In this document: positions 17,475 through 26,549 of the stretch, piece by piece
Position numbering within the stretch: position 1 is the first letter of the stretch
Layout of the letters: the number at the start of each line of letters is the position of its first letter
NCBI RefSeq assembly: GCF_002119685.1
Contig: NZ_CP021108.1
Location: 5,146,001 to 5,210,000, forward strand
DNA from: Bordetella genomosp. 8
GTDB lineage: Bacteria; Pseudomonadota; Gammaproteobacteria; Burkholderiales; Burkholderiaceae_B
Length of the DNA: 64,000 nucleotides
Direction of reading: 5' to 3'
Made by a program: the position numbers and the translations under genes
Notes under the pieces: generated by a model
What the model saw: the letters and a program-made list of their open reading frames with translations, nothing else
The model's database searches: none
Told to the model about the DNA's origin: nothing

Positions 17475-18362
17475 ATGGAAACCCGTCATCTTCGCTATTT
17501 CCTGGCCGTCATCGACCATGGCAGCGTCAGCCGCGCCGCGACCTGGCTGGGACTGGCGCAGCCGGCGCTCAGCCAGGCGCTGGTGCGGATGGAAAAGGAA
17601 CTGGGCGTACGCCTGTTCGAGCGCTCGCGCCGCGGCGCCTCGCCGACGCCCGCGGCACTGGCCATCCTGGAAGACGTGCGCGCCAGCGTGGCCCGCATCG
17701 ATGCCGCCGCGGCCAGGGCGCGCGATATCGGCCGCGGCAGTGCGGGACAGCTCACCGTCGGACTGGTCTCGTCCGCCCTGTTCGATACGCTGCCGCGCGC
17801 CCTGCGCCAGATGCGCGAACGCGCGCCCGGCGTGCGCGTGATCCTGCGCGAGATGAGCAACGCGGAACAGGCCGACGCCCTGCAGACCGGGGAAATCGAT
17901 ATCGGGCTGATGCATACGCCGGTCGCCGTGGGCGGCCGCATGCGCGAACGCCAACTGCTGCGCGACCGGCTGATGGCTGCCGTCCCGGACGAATTCGACG
18001 TCGCGCCGGACGGCAGCGTCACGCTGGCGCAGATCGCCCACGCCGGCCTGGTGCTGTATCCACGCTCGCAGTTGCCGGTCCTGTACGAGTCCATCCTGGA
18101 CGCGATGCGCAAGGCCGGCCATGCCCCGCACGTCGCGCAGGAAGCCAACCGCACGCTGACGGTGCTGGCCTGCGTGGCCGGCGGCTGCGGTGTCGGCCTG
18201 CTGCCCAGCTGGATACGATCGCTCGATTTTCGCGGCGTACGCTTCTGCCGCGTGGCCGATGGCCAGAGCCTGCCCAGTTTCGACCTGAGCGCCATCTGGC
18301 CCGCACGCTCCACGCCCACGCTGGCCGACATCTTCGCCAACCTCGACCTGACATCGAAGTAA
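17475..18362 (+). CDS. LysR-family transcriptional regulator
   Basis: Regulator of 295 residues with its helix-turn-helix at residues 1-60 (METRHLRYFLAVIDHGSVSR, then AQPALSQALVRME) and a standard effector domain. It is transcribed away from the amidohydrolase-Bug pair at 15.5-17.4 kb and is its likely activator or repressor. The ATG is taken at 17475 because the conserved LysR N-terminus starts exactly there. A second LysR gene follows after 35 bases. Confidence 0.93.
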   Translation: METRHLRYFLAVIDHGSVSRAATWLGLAQPALSQALVRMEKELGVRLFERSRRGASPTPAALAILEDVRASVARIDAAAARARDIGRGSAGQLTVGLVSSALFDTLPRALRQMRERAPGVRVILREMSNAEQADALQTGEIDIGLMHTPVAVGGRMRERQLLRDRLMAAVPDEFDVAPDGSVTLAQIAHAGLVLYPRSQLPVLYESILDAMRKAGHAPHVAQEANRTLTVLACVAGGCGVGLLPSWIRSLDFRGVRFCRVADGQSLPSFDLSAIWPARSTPTLADIFANLDLTSK

Positions 18363-18397
18363 GGCCCCTTCCCGCCCGCACAACCCAGCGACGCCCC

Positions 18398-19294
18398 ATG
18401 CTCAACACCGCGCTCAAGTATTTCCTGGAAGTCGTCAACAACGGTTCACTCACCGTCGCCGCGCAGGCGCTGCACGTGGCGCCGTCGGCGGTCAGCCGCA
18501 TGATCCGCAAGCTGGAAGACGAATACCACACCGTGCTGTTCGACCGCCACGCACGCGGCATGGTGCTGACGGAATCGGGCCAGTTGCTGGCCGCCTATGC
18601 GCGGCGCGCCCACCTGGATGCGGAGCGCGTACGTTCCGACGTACGCGACCTGAGCCAGGTCGGCCAGCGCCTGGTCAAGATTTCCGCCAACCAGGCCTTC
18701 GGCCGTGAGCTGCTGCCGCGCCTGATCGGCGAATTCCGCAAGCAGGAGCCCAGCGTGCATTTCCAGCTGAACATCCTGCAATCGGAAGAAATCAATCGCC
18801 GCGTGCGCGAAGGCAAGGACGATATCGGCGTCAGCTACAGCCTGTCCGCGCCGGAAGGCGTGCAGATCGAGCACGTCGGCATCCTGCCGGTCTGCGCCGT
18901 CATGCCGCCCGATCATCCGCTGGCGGGACGCCCGCTGCTGTCGATGCAGGAGATCGCCGGCTACCCCGTCGCGCTGATGGGCCACGGCAGCACCATCCGC
19001 TTCATCGTCGACCTGTGCTGCATGCACGAAGGCATCGAGCTGAACGTGGTGATGACCAGCAACAACATGGGCGCGCTGCAGAACCTGAGCCGCAACTACG
19101 GTCCCATCATCTTCGGCAGCCGCCTGACGGTGCTCGCGGGCATCCAGCGCGGCGAGCTGGTGGCCGTGCCGCTGACCAATGCCGACCTGCACCAGCGGCA
19201 CTTCCACATCCAGACCATGCTGGGCCGCGAGCTGCCGTCCAGCGTGACGCGCATCGTGCAAGCCATCGTGCGCGACGTGACGGCGGCTGCCTGA
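18398..19294 (+). CDS. LysR-family transcriptional regulator
   Basis: Regulator of 298 residues with the N-terminal helix-turn-helix at residues 1-60 (LNTALKYFLEVVNNGSLTVA, then APSAVSRMIRKLE). The effector domain is of the CysB/NAC-like type (LQSEEINRRVREGKDDIGVS). It directly follows another LysR gene and is convergent with the M81 peptidase gene, whose operon (19.3-26.3 kb) it may regulate. No target site was identified. Confidence 0.93.
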   Translation: MLNTALKYFLEVVNNGSLTVAAQALHVAPSAVSRMIRKLEDEYHTVLFDRHARGMVLTESGQLLAAYARRAHLDAERVRSDVRDLSQVGQRLVKISANQAFGRELLPRLIGEFRKQEPSVHFQLNILQSEEINRRVREGKDDIGVSYSLSAPEGVQIEHVGILPVCAVMPPDHPLAGRPLLSMQEIAGYPVALMGHGSTIRFIVDLCCMHEGIELNVVMTSNNMGALQNLSRNYGPIIFGSRLTVLAGIQRGELVAVPLTNADLHQRHFHIQTMLGRELPSSVTRIVQAIVRDVTAAA

Positions 19295-19316
19295 GGCACC
19301 GAACCTGGATCCGACG

Positions 19317-20858
19317 CTAGTCCACCTGCCCGGCCCACTCGGGTTCCTGCCATGACACGTCCGTGTCGATGGGCCACACCGGACGCGGCAGATGGCGGAA
19401 GTCCACCCGTTTCAGGTTGGGCGTGGTCAGGCCCGGACTATCCACGTCGTGGATGCGATCCGGGGAAAAGAACTCGTCGAAGCCGGCGCGATAATGCCCG
19501 CGGCTCTTGACGATCAGGTTCTTGACCGTGGCGATGTCGATGCCGTGCATTTCCACGATGCGCGGCTCGGCCAGCTGGCGGCGCAGGCTACCCACGATGA
19601 CGCGCAGGCCTGAGCCTTCGAGCTGCAGCAGCGCGCTGGGGCCCAGCGCAAACTTGCGGCCGCGCATGATGCCTCGCCGCCCCGTGCCTTCGCCGTCCGT
19701 CAGTTTCAATATCTTGGCGCGCGCCTGGAAACGCCTGGAGAACTCCGATTCCTGCCGGTTGAAGACCGCCTCGAACGACGCGCCCTCGCCCAAGGCGTGC
19801 GCCTGCGCGGCCAGGTCCGGATCGACGAACACGCCCAATACCGTGCCGGGAAGATTCGCCTGGTGGAATGCCTCCAGCAACCACGCGGTATTGCCGCGCC
19901 CGCCGCCGCCGGGATTGTCGGCGACGTCGGCGAACAGCAGCGGCACGGTCGACGCGCGCGCCAGCGCGACGGCACGGTCGACCTCGATCATGTCGGGCAC
20001 GTAGCGGTGGCGATCGTCCCACGCCGCGCGCGCCAGGGCCAGGGCCGTGCGCCGCGCCGCCGCCAGGTCGCCGCGCGCCGCCACGTTGATGGTCAGCCCG
20101 CATTTGGGGATGTCGGAAAACACGAAACCGCCCAGCACGGACACATTGGCGATCGGCCCCTGCCCCGCCGGCGCCATGCAGGCCTCCGCCTGCTGGATCA
20201 GATCGGCATAGGGACCGGCGGCGGTGCCCAGCGTCACCGATGGCGGGGTGAGCGGCAAGCGAATATAGGCGGTCGCGGTCTTCATGCCGGCCAGCATTTC
20301 GCGCAGCAGGTCGGCCGCCTCGGCGGCGCGCTCGCGCTGGTCGACGTGCGGATTGGTGCGGTAGGCGATCAGGGCGTCCAGGGCCTCCACCGTGGCGGCC
20401 GACACGTTGGCATGCAGGTCATGCGTGGCGACGATGGGCACGTCCGGCCCCACCATGCGGCGCACCATGGTGGCCAGCACGGCCTCGGTATCGTCTTCGC
20501 CTTCCGCGGTCGATGCGCCGTGGTTCGCGATGTACACCGCGTCCACGGGCAATACCGCTTGCAGGCGTTCGCGCACTTCGCGCAGGAAGGTGTCCCAGAC
20601 CGATGCGCTGGCCGGCCCGCCCGGGGGCGCGCCGATGACGATCAGCGGCAGGGGCTGCCAGGGGCCCAGCGCGTCCATGCGTTCGTAGAAGCCGGGCAGC
20701 TCGCTGGGCAGATGGCTGACCTGCCGCGCCAGGGTGCTGATACGGTCGCCCGCTTCCCAGCACTGCGCGCGGAAGTCGGCCTCCACCGACACCGGCGCGA
20801 AGGCGTTCGACTCCAGATGGAAACCCAGTACGGCGACGCGTGGACCGGATGCATGCAT
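19317..20858 (-). CDS. M81-family (MlrC-like) metallopeptidase
   Basis: Predicted zinc peptidase of 513 residues, close to the family norm of about 500. MlrC hydrolyses linearised microcystin in Sphingomonas; most family members act on unknown peptides. Visible candidate metal/catalytic positions are H14-x-E16 (FHLESNAFAP), H113 (NHGAS), H146-D147-x-H149-x-N151 (HDLHAN) and H171-x-D173. The C-terminal MlrC domain starts near residue 300 with DVADNPGGGG. No signal peptide is present, so it acts in the cytoplasm. AGGAGG precedes the ATG at 20858. It is the last gene of a peptide-type ABC importer operon, 16 bases after the receptor gene, which suggests it degrades an imported peptide or peptide-like compound. 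Confidence 0.92.
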   Translation of the reverse strand: MHASGPRVAVLGFHLESNAFAPVSVEADFRAQCWEAGDRISTLARQVSHLPSELPGFYERMDALGPWQPLPLIVIGAPPGGPASASVWDTFLREVRERLQAVLPVDAVYIANHGASTAEGEDDTEAVLATMVRRMVGPDVPIVATHDLHANVSAATVEALDALIAYRTNPHVDQRERAAEAADLLREMLAGMKTATAYIRLPLTPPSVTLGTAAGPYADLIQQAEACMAPAGQGPIANVSVLGGFVFSDIPKCGLTINVAARGDLAAARRTALALARAAWDDRHRYVPDMIEVDRAVALARASTVPLLFADVADNPGGGGRGNTAWLLEAFHQANLPGTVLGVFVDPDLAAQAHALGEGASFEAVFNRQESEFSRRFQARAKILKLTDGEGTGRRGIMRGRKFALGPSALLQLEGSGLRVIVGSLRRQLAEPRIVEMHGIDIATVKNLIVKSRGHYRAGFDEFFSPDRIHDVDSPGLTTPNLKRVDFRHLPRPVWPIDTDVSWQEPEWAGQVD

Positions 20859-20874
20859 GACGGGCCTCCTGGCT

Positions 20875-22464
20875 TCAGGCCTTGCGGGCGGTATAGAACA
20901 GGGGCAGCTGCGGCTGGAAGTCCTTCCATTCCGCGCCGTACGCACTCACCTGGTAGCTGGCGCCCAGCGGCACGTAGGGCACGTCTTCGATGACCTGCAG
21001 CTGGATCTGTTCGCAGATTTTCTTCTGCGTCGCCAGGTCGGGGGCATTGAACCAGTCCTGCCGCAACTGCTCCAGCTTGGGGCTGTCGGGCCAGCCCCAC
21101 CAGGCGGCCTTGCCGTTGCCGCGCAATGCCAGGTGGCCGGCCGGATCCAGGTTGTTGGGGCCGGTCAGGCCGGTGAAGGCGATGTTCCAGCCGCCCTTGC
21201 CCGGCGCATCCTGGTTGTTGCGCCGTTGCACGGCGGTGCCCCAGTCCATGGTCTGCACGTCGACGTTCAGGCCGATGCGCTTGAACAGGTCCGCGGTGAC
21301 CAGCGCCGCCGCATGGTAGTCGGGGAAGTCGGCCGGATCGATCAGCACGATGGGTTCGCCCTTGTAGCCGGCGGCCTTGATGTCGGCGCGTACCTTGTCC
21401 AGGTTGCGCTTGCCGGTCAGCTTGTCCATGCCGGCCTCGGTCGCCATCGGCGTACCGGGGACGAAAACGCCCATGCGGTCGGTCCAGTACTCCTTGAAAT
21501 CCGACCCGTTGATGGCCGTCATGTAGTCGGTCTGGTTGATCGACGCCAGCACCGCCCGGCGCATCAGCACGTTGTTGAACGGCGGCTGCAGGTGGTTGAA
21601 GCGCAGGATGGCGACGGTGGGCAGGCTGCGCTTGAGCAGGGTGATCGACGGATCGGCCTTCAGCGCGCCGATAAAGTCCTTGTCCACGGCTTCCACGCCG
21701 TCGACCTCATGCGCCTGCAGGGCGGCAATGGCGGTGGCGCGGTCAGGCACGACGTTCCAGCGCACTTCGTCCATATAGGCGACCTTCGGCCCGGCGCTGA
21801 ACTGCGGCGGGAAGCTGTCCTTGCGCGGCACGTAGCCGGCGAACTTTTCGTAGACCACGCGCGAGCCCGACACCCATTGGTCGCGCATGAAGCGGAAGGG
21901 GCCGCTGCCTATCATTTCCGTGACCGGCTTGTCCTCCGGCCCCTTGGCCAGGCGCTCGGGCATGATGGCCGCCATGCTGCCGGTCTGGCGCCCCAGCGCG
22001 TGCAGCAGCAGGGGGAAAGGGTGTTTCAGCTTGAACTGGAGCTGCTTGTCGTTGAGCGCGGTGAGCTCCGCGGTGGCGGCCATCAGCGACTTGCCCATCA
22101 GGTCGCGCTGCGCCCAGCGACGCAGGCTGGCCACCGCATCCTGCGCCCGCACCGGCGATCCGTCATGGAACACCAGCTGGTCGCGCAGGGTGATCACCCA
22201 ACGCAACTGGTCGGCGTCCATTTCATGGCCGGCCGCCATCTGCGGGTGCGGCTGGTACTCGTTGTCCATGCCGTACAGGGTGTCGAACACCATCTGCGCA
22301 TGGTTCTGCGTGATGGTGGCGGTCGTGAACGTGGGATCGAGCAGCGTCAGGTCCGTCTGCGGAACCCAGCGGAATTCGACGCGTGGCGCCGCGCGCAGGT
22401 AGCCCGGCAAGGCCAGGCTGGCCGCGCTGGCGGACGTGGTGATCAGGAAGGTTCTACGGTCCAT
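20875..22464 (-). CDS. Periplasmic peptide-type ABC receptor (SBP family 5)
   Basis: Solute receptor of 529 residues for the adjoining importer. The N-terminus MDRRTFLITTSASAA carries an RR-x-F-L Tat-type signal ending near LRAAP. Family-5 hallmarks are LVFHDGSPVRAQDA, GSGPFRF and a receptor fold of the DppA/OppA size. Related receptors bind di- and oligopeptides, nickel complexes, glutathione or opines. It lies between the fused ATPase gene (33 bases upstream) and the M81 peptidase gene (16 bases downstream) in one operon. Confidence 0.93.
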   Translation of the reverse strand: MDRRTFLITTSASAASLALPGYLRAAPRVEFRWVPQTDLTLLDPTFTTATITQNHAQMVFDTLYGMDNEYQPHPQMAAGHEMDADQLRWVITLRDQLVFHDGSPVRAQDAVASLRRWAQRDLMGKSLMAATAELTALNDKQLQFKLKHPFPLLLHALGRQTGSMAAIMPERLAKGPEDKPVTEMIGSGPFRFMRDQWVSGSRVVYEKFAGYVPRKDSFPPQFSAGPKVAYMDEVRWNVVPDRATAIAALQAHEVDGVEAVDKDFIGALKADPSITLLKRSLPTVAILRFNHLQPPFNNVLMRRAVLASINQTDYMTAINGSDFKEYWTDRMGVFVPGTPMATEAGMDKLTGKRNLDKVRADIKAAGYKGEPIVLIDPADFPDYHAAALVTADLFKRIGLNVDVQTMDWGTAVQRRNNQDAPGKGGWNIAFTGLTGPNNLDPAGHLALRGNGKAAWWGWPDSPKLEQLRQDWFNAPDLATQKKICEQIQLQVIEDVPYVPLGASYQVSAYGAEWKDFQPQLPLFYTARKA

Positions 22465-22496
22465 GTGTGGCTCCCGTTCTCAAGAGATGAATGCGC

Positions 22497-24530
22497 TCAA
22501 TACAGGCCCCCGACCTTGTGGCGGGCGACATAGTGTCCCGGGCCGACCTGCTCCAGCGGCGGCACGTCCGGCTCGTAGTCCAGCGGACGGACCGGGCTGG
22601 GCAGTTCGGCGTTGTCCAGGCGGACCTCGCGCCGGCGCCGGGGATCGGGCACCGGCACGGCGTGCATCAGCTTGCGCGTGTAGGGATGACGCGGGTCTTC
22701 GAAAACGGCCTGGCGCGGGCCGATTTCGACGATCTGGCCCAGGTACATCACGGCCACGCGATGGCTGACGCGCTCGACGACGGCCATGTCGTGCGAGATG
22801 AACAGATAGGAGACGCCCAGCTCGCGCTGCAGGTCGATCAGCAGATTGACGATCTGCGCCTGGATGGAGACGTCCAGCGCGGATACCGATTCGTCGGCGA
22901 TCAGCACGCGCGGGTTCACCGACAGCGCGCGGGCGATGCAGATGCGCTGGCGCTGGCCGCCGGAGAACTGATGCGGCCAGCGCGTCGCCATGGCCGGGTC
23001 CAGGCCCACGCGCTCCATCAGCGACGCCACCCTGCGGTCGGCCTCGGCGCCGCTGGCGACGCCGTGGATCAGCATGGGTTCCTTGATGGATTCGCCCACC
23101 CGCATGCGCGGATTCAGCGATGCGAACGGATCCTGGAAGACGAACTGCATGCCGCGTCGCAGCGCGCGCAGCGACAGCGGATCGTCGGGGCGGACCTGCT
23201 GGCCGTCGAACTCGACGCTGCCGGAGGTGACGCGGGCAAGCTGCAGGATGGACCGGCCCGTGGTGGTCTTGCCGCAGCCGGATTCGCCCACCAGCGATAG
23301 CGTTTCACCGGCGTGCAGGTCGAAGCTGACCTTCTCCACCGCGTGCACGCGCCGCTTCACGCGCGCGAGGATGCCGCCGCGCACGTCGAAGCGCGTGACC
23401 AGGTCGCGCACGCGCAGGATGGGATGCTTGGTCGGCGTGTCCTGGACCGCCGCGGATGCCGGCGCTGGCGATGTTGCCGGTGTCGCCGGTGTCGCCGGTG
23501 TTGCGGGTGTTGCGGGTGTTGCTGGTGTTGCCGGTTCCCGTGCCAGGGCTGACGCCTGCCCTGCCTGCGCGGTCGCCGGCGGCGCGGACGCGGCGGCGCC
23601 CCGCGGCTCCGCTTCCAGCAGGTCGAAACGCGCCGGCGCCGTCGTGCCGCGCATGGCGCCCAGCTTGGGGGCGGCAGCCATCAGCGCGCGCGTGTACGGT
23701 TCGCGCGGCTGCGCGAACAGCGTCTCCGCGTCCTCGCTTTCGATGGCGCGGCCGCGACGCATCACCATCACGCGGTCGGCCACTTCGGCCACCACGCCCA
23801 TGTCGTGGGTGATGAAGATCACCCCCATATCCATATCCCGCTGCAGCTCGCGCACCAGTTGCAGGATCTGCGCCTGGATGGTCACGTCCAATGCGGTGGT
23901 GGGCTCGTCCGCGATCAGCAGCGCCGGCTTGCAGGACAGCGCCATGGCGATCATGACGCGCTGGCGCATGCCGCCCGACAACTCGTGCGGATAGCGGCGC
24001 ATGACGGCCGCGCCATCCGAGATGCGCACGCGGTCCAGGATGCGGCGCGTCTCGGCCTCGGCGGCGCGCGCGTCGCCGGGCTGGTGCAGCCGGATGGCCT
24101 CGACGATCTGCGCGCCTATCGTCATGACCGGGTTCAGCGACGTCATGGGCTCCTGGAACACCATGCCCAGGTCCGCGCCGCGCATGGCGCGCATCTGCTC
24201 GCTCCCGGCGGCCGCCAGGTCGACGATCGTGCCGTCGCGGCGGCGAAACGTCATGCGGCCGCGCGCGATGCGCCCACCGCCGAACTCCACCAGGCGCATG
24301 ATCGCCAGCGAGGTCACCGACTTGCCCGACCCCGACTCGCCGACGATGGCCAGCGTCTCGCCGCGATCGACATGCAGGGTAATGTCCTCGACGGCCGAAA
24401 CCGCTTGCGAGGCCGGCCCGAAAGCCACCGTCAGCCCGGCGACGTCCAGTACGCGCCGCTCGTGCTGGCGCATATCGTCCGCCGGCCCGGCGTCCTTGCG
24501 TGCAAGCGTGGGGTCGATGTCGATCGCCAT
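22497..24530 (-). CDS. Fused double ATPase of peptide-type ABC importer (DppD-DppF fusion)
   Basis: Cytoplasmic motor of 677 residues that joins two ATPase modules usually encoded by two genes. Module 1 (about 25-290) has Walker A GESGSGKS (64-71), LSGGMRQR and [12 protein letters not shown]. Module 2 (about 370-640) has [17 protein letters not shown] and [12 protein letters not shown]; both carry C-terminal peptide-transporter extensions (PYTRALM, PYTRKLM). The linker contains seven Pro-Ala-Thr triplets from a 9-bp tandem repeat (23473-23535). Its ATG lies 2 bases after the stop of the DppC-type permease gene, showing tight coupling. Ala/Pro-rich linkers of this kind should be flexible and length-tolerant. 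Confidence 0.94.
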   Translation of the reverse strand: MAIDIDPTLARKDAGPADDMRQHERRVLDVAGLTVAFGPASQAVSAVEDITLHVDRGETLAIVGESGSGKSVTSLAIMRLVEFGGGRIARGRMTFRRRDGTIVDLAAAGSEQMRAMRGADLGMVFQEPMTSLNPVMTIGAQIVEAIRLHQPGDARAAEAETRRILDRVRISDGAAVMRRYPHELSGGMRQRVMIAMALSCKPALLIADEPTTALDVTIQAQILQLVRELQRDMDMGVIFITHDMGVVAEVADRVMVMRRGRAIESEDAETLFAQPREPYTRALMAAAPKLGAMRGTTAPARFDLLEAEPRGAAASAPPATAQAGQASALAREPATPATPATPATPATPATPATSPAPASAAVQDTPTKHPILRVRDLVTRFDVRGGILARVKRRVHAVEKVSFDLHAGETLSLVGESGCGKTTTGRSILQLARVTSGSVEFDGQQVRPDDPLSLRALRRGMQFVFQDPFASLNPRMRVGESIKEPMLIHGVASGAEADRRVASLMERVGLDPAMATRWPHQFSGGQRQRICIARALSVNPRVLIADESVSALDVSIQAQIVNLLIDLQRELGVSYLFISHDMAVVERVSHRVAVMYLGQIVEIGPRQAVFEDPRHPYTRKLMHAVPVPDPRRRREVRLDNAELPSPVRPLDYEPDVPPLEQVGPGHYVARHKVGGLY
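23473..23535. repeat. Seven tandem 9-bp repeats in the double-ATPase linker
   Basis: Units read GTTGCCGGT or GTCGCCGGT/GTTGCGGGT on the + strand and encode Pro-Ala-Thr on the minus strand. Because each unit is three codons, copy-number change would alter linker length without breaking the frame. Confidence 0.8.
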
Positions 24531-24532
24531 GG

Positions 24533-25366
24533 TCAGATCCTCTTCGCCATGCGCGGATCGATGGCGTCGCGCAGCCCATCGCCCAGCATATTGATGGCCA
24601 GGATGGTCACCGACAGGAAGATCGCCGGAAACGCGATCAGGTAGGGTTTGATCTGCCACAGCGCGCGGCCCTCGGCCATGATGTTGCCCCACGACGGCGT
24701 GGCCGGCGGTACGCCGGCGCCGATGAAGGACAGGCCGGCCTCGGCCAGGATGGCGACGCCGCAGATATAGGTGGCCTGCACGGTCAGCGGCGCGATGGTG
24801 TTCGGCAGGATGTGGCGCAGCACCACGCGCAGCCGGCCGGCGCCCGCCGCCACCGCCGATTCGACGAAAGGCTGCTCGCGCAGCGACAGCACCACGCCGC
24901 GCACCAGCCGCACGACGCGCGGGATCTCCGCCAGCGTGATGGCGAAGATCACGTTGTGCAGCGAAGCCCGGCTCAGCGAGATCAGCGCGATGGCCAGCAG
25001 GATGGTGGGAATGGACATGAAGCCGTCCATGATGCGCATCGCGACCGCGTCGATCCAGCGCACGAAGCCGGCCGCCAGGCCGATCGCGACGCCCGCCAGG
25101 GTCGACAGGATGGCCACGGTGAAGCCGACGATCAGCGACACCCTGGCGCCGTAGATCACGCGCGAATACACGTCGCGGCCCAGCAGGTCCGTCCCGAACC
25201 AGTAGCGTTCGCTGGGCGGCCGCGTCCGGTTGACGGGCGACAGCGCCGTCGGGTCGACCGTATGCAGCCACGGCGCGAAGACCGCGATCATGATCAGCAG
25301 CAGCAGGAGCAGCCCGCCCAGCGCGATGGTCGGATGCTCGCGCATCGTCCGGATGAAGGCGCGCAT
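24533..25366 (-). CDS. Peptide-type ABC permease (DppC-like)
   Basis: Inner-membrane permease of 277 residues. An N-terminal membrane helix (about 15-35) is followed by [19 protein letters not shown], the usual DppC/OppC block, then about five more helices. The cytoplasmic EAA loop that contacts the ATPase reads [20 protein letters not shown]. Its start overlaps the stop of the DppB-type gene by one base (TGATG) and its stop lies 2 bases before the ATPase start. Together these features indicate one translation-coupled operon. Confidence 0.94.
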   Translation of the reverse strand: MRAFIRTMREHPTIALGGLLLLLLIMIAVFAPWLHTVDPTALSPVNRTRPPSERYWFGTDLLGRDVYSRVIYGARVSLIVGFTVAILSTLAGVAIGLAAGFVRWIDAVAMRIMDGFMSIPTILLAIALISLSRASLHNVIFAITLAEIPRVVRLVRGVVLSLREQPFVESAVAAGAGRLRVVLRHILPNTIAPLTVQATYICGVAILAEAGLSFIGAGVPPATPSWGNIMAEGRALWQIKPYLIAFPAIFLSVTILAINMLGDGLRDAIDPRMAKRI

Positions 25367-26307
25367 CAGTATTTGATCCTTGGGTCGAAGACGCGATAGA
25401 GCAGGTCCACCGCCAGGTTGATCAGCACGTACATGAAGCTGAACAACAGGATGACGCCCTGGATCACCGGATAGTCGCGGCGCAGGATGGCGTCCACCGT
25501 CAGCCGTCCCAGTCCGGGAATGGAGAACACGGTTTCGGTGATGACGGTCCCGCTGATCAACAGCGCGACGCCGCTGCCGATCACGGTCAGGATGGGCACG
25601 GCGGCATTCTTCAAGGCGTGGCGGAACAGCAGCGTGCGGTCATGCACGCCCTTGGCGCGGGCGGTGCGCACGTAGTCCTGCGACAAGGTCTCCAGCAAGG
25701 TCGCCCGCGTGATGCGGGTGATCAAGGCGATGTACACGCTGCCCAGGGCCAGCGCCGGCAGCACCAGCGTATGCAGCGACGTCCACAGGCCGCGCGACAG
25801 CGGCGCGTAGCCCTGAACCGGAAACCAGCGCAGCTGCAGGCCCAGCGTCCACGCCAGCAGGTAGCCCACCACGAAGGAAGGCACGGAAAAACCCAGCACC
25901 GCGCCCACCATGATCCCGCGATCCTGCCAGGCGTTGTGCCGCCACGCCGCCAGCGCGCCCAGCGGCACGGCCACCAGCACGGACAGGATCAGGGTCATCA
26001 CCATCAGGCTGAACGTCGGCGCGAGCCGCTGGCCGATCATGTAGGTGACGGGCTGGCTGGTGAACAGCGACGTGCCCAGGTCGCCGTGCAGGACCGCCCA
26101 TATCCAATGGCCGAACCGCAGCAGGAAGGGCTGGTCCAATCCCAGCGTGGCGCGAATGCGGGCGATATCCTGCGCGGTGGCGTCCTCGCCCGCCAGCAGC
26201 GCGGCGGGATCGCCCGGCGCCAGGTCCAGCAGCGCGAAGACGAACAGCGCGACGAACAGCATGACGGGCAAGGTGGCAAGCAGCCGGCGCAGGATGTAGG
26301 AAACCAT
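25366..26307 (-). CDS. Peptide-type ABC permease (DppB-like)
   Basis: First gene of the importer operon, 313 residues, with six membrane segments. The N-terminal [20 protein letters not shown] and the EAA loop [20 protein letters not shown] are characteristic of DppB/OppB. The start at 26307 is chosen because the conserved first helix begins there; an in-frame upstream start would add 27 non-conserved residues. A 242-base gap with a hairpin separates it from the upstream amidase gene, so its promoter probably lies at 26310-26460. Confidence 0.94.
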   Translation of the reverse strand: MVSYILRRLLATLPVMLFVALFVFALLDLAPGDPAALLAGEDATAQDIARIRATLGLDQPFLLRFGHWIWAVLHGDLGTSLFTSQPVTYMIGQRLAPTFSLMVMTLILSVLVAVPLGALAAWRHNAWQDRGIMVGAVLGFSVPSFVVGYLLAWTLGLQLRWFPVQGYAPLSRGLWTSLHTLVLPALALGSVYIALITRITRATLLETLSQDYVRTARAKGVHDRTLLFRHALKNAAVPILTVIGSGVALLISGTVITETVFSIPGLGRLTVDAILRRDYPVIQGVILLFSFMYVLINLAVDLLYRVFDPRIKY

Positions 26308-26469
26308 CTGACCTCGTCGTGGAAAACCCGGATAGGCGCCGTGCCGCTGTCGCCCGGCGCGCGTTTCCACGCGTGCCGATGCGGGCATTTGCGCGGTGCA
26401 AAAAATTCTAGGGTCGGGTTAGGCGGTCAACAATTTCAAAATTCGCCGGCGGCCGTTGCCGAAATTAGA

Positions 26470-26510
26470 ACTGCCCGCAAAGCCAGTGCTGGCGCGGCTT
26501 TGCGGGCAGT
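26470..26510 (-). terminator. Strong 15-bp hairpin downstream of the amidase gene
   Basis: ACTGCCCGCAAAGCC and its exact complement are separated by 11 bases. Reading on the minus strand, the stem is followed by TCTAATTTC. It lies 40 bases after the amidase stop and before the ABC importer operon, so it probably isolates the two transcription units. Confidence 0.65.
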
Positions 26511-26549
26511 ACGTAGTCGCCCTGATGGGGATATCCCCAGGGCGCGGGA

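Noticed and set aside
23473..23535. Possible intergenic minisatellite separating two ATPase genes
   Set aside because: The frame continues through the array from one ATPase module to the next, so it is a protein linker and the gene is a fusion.
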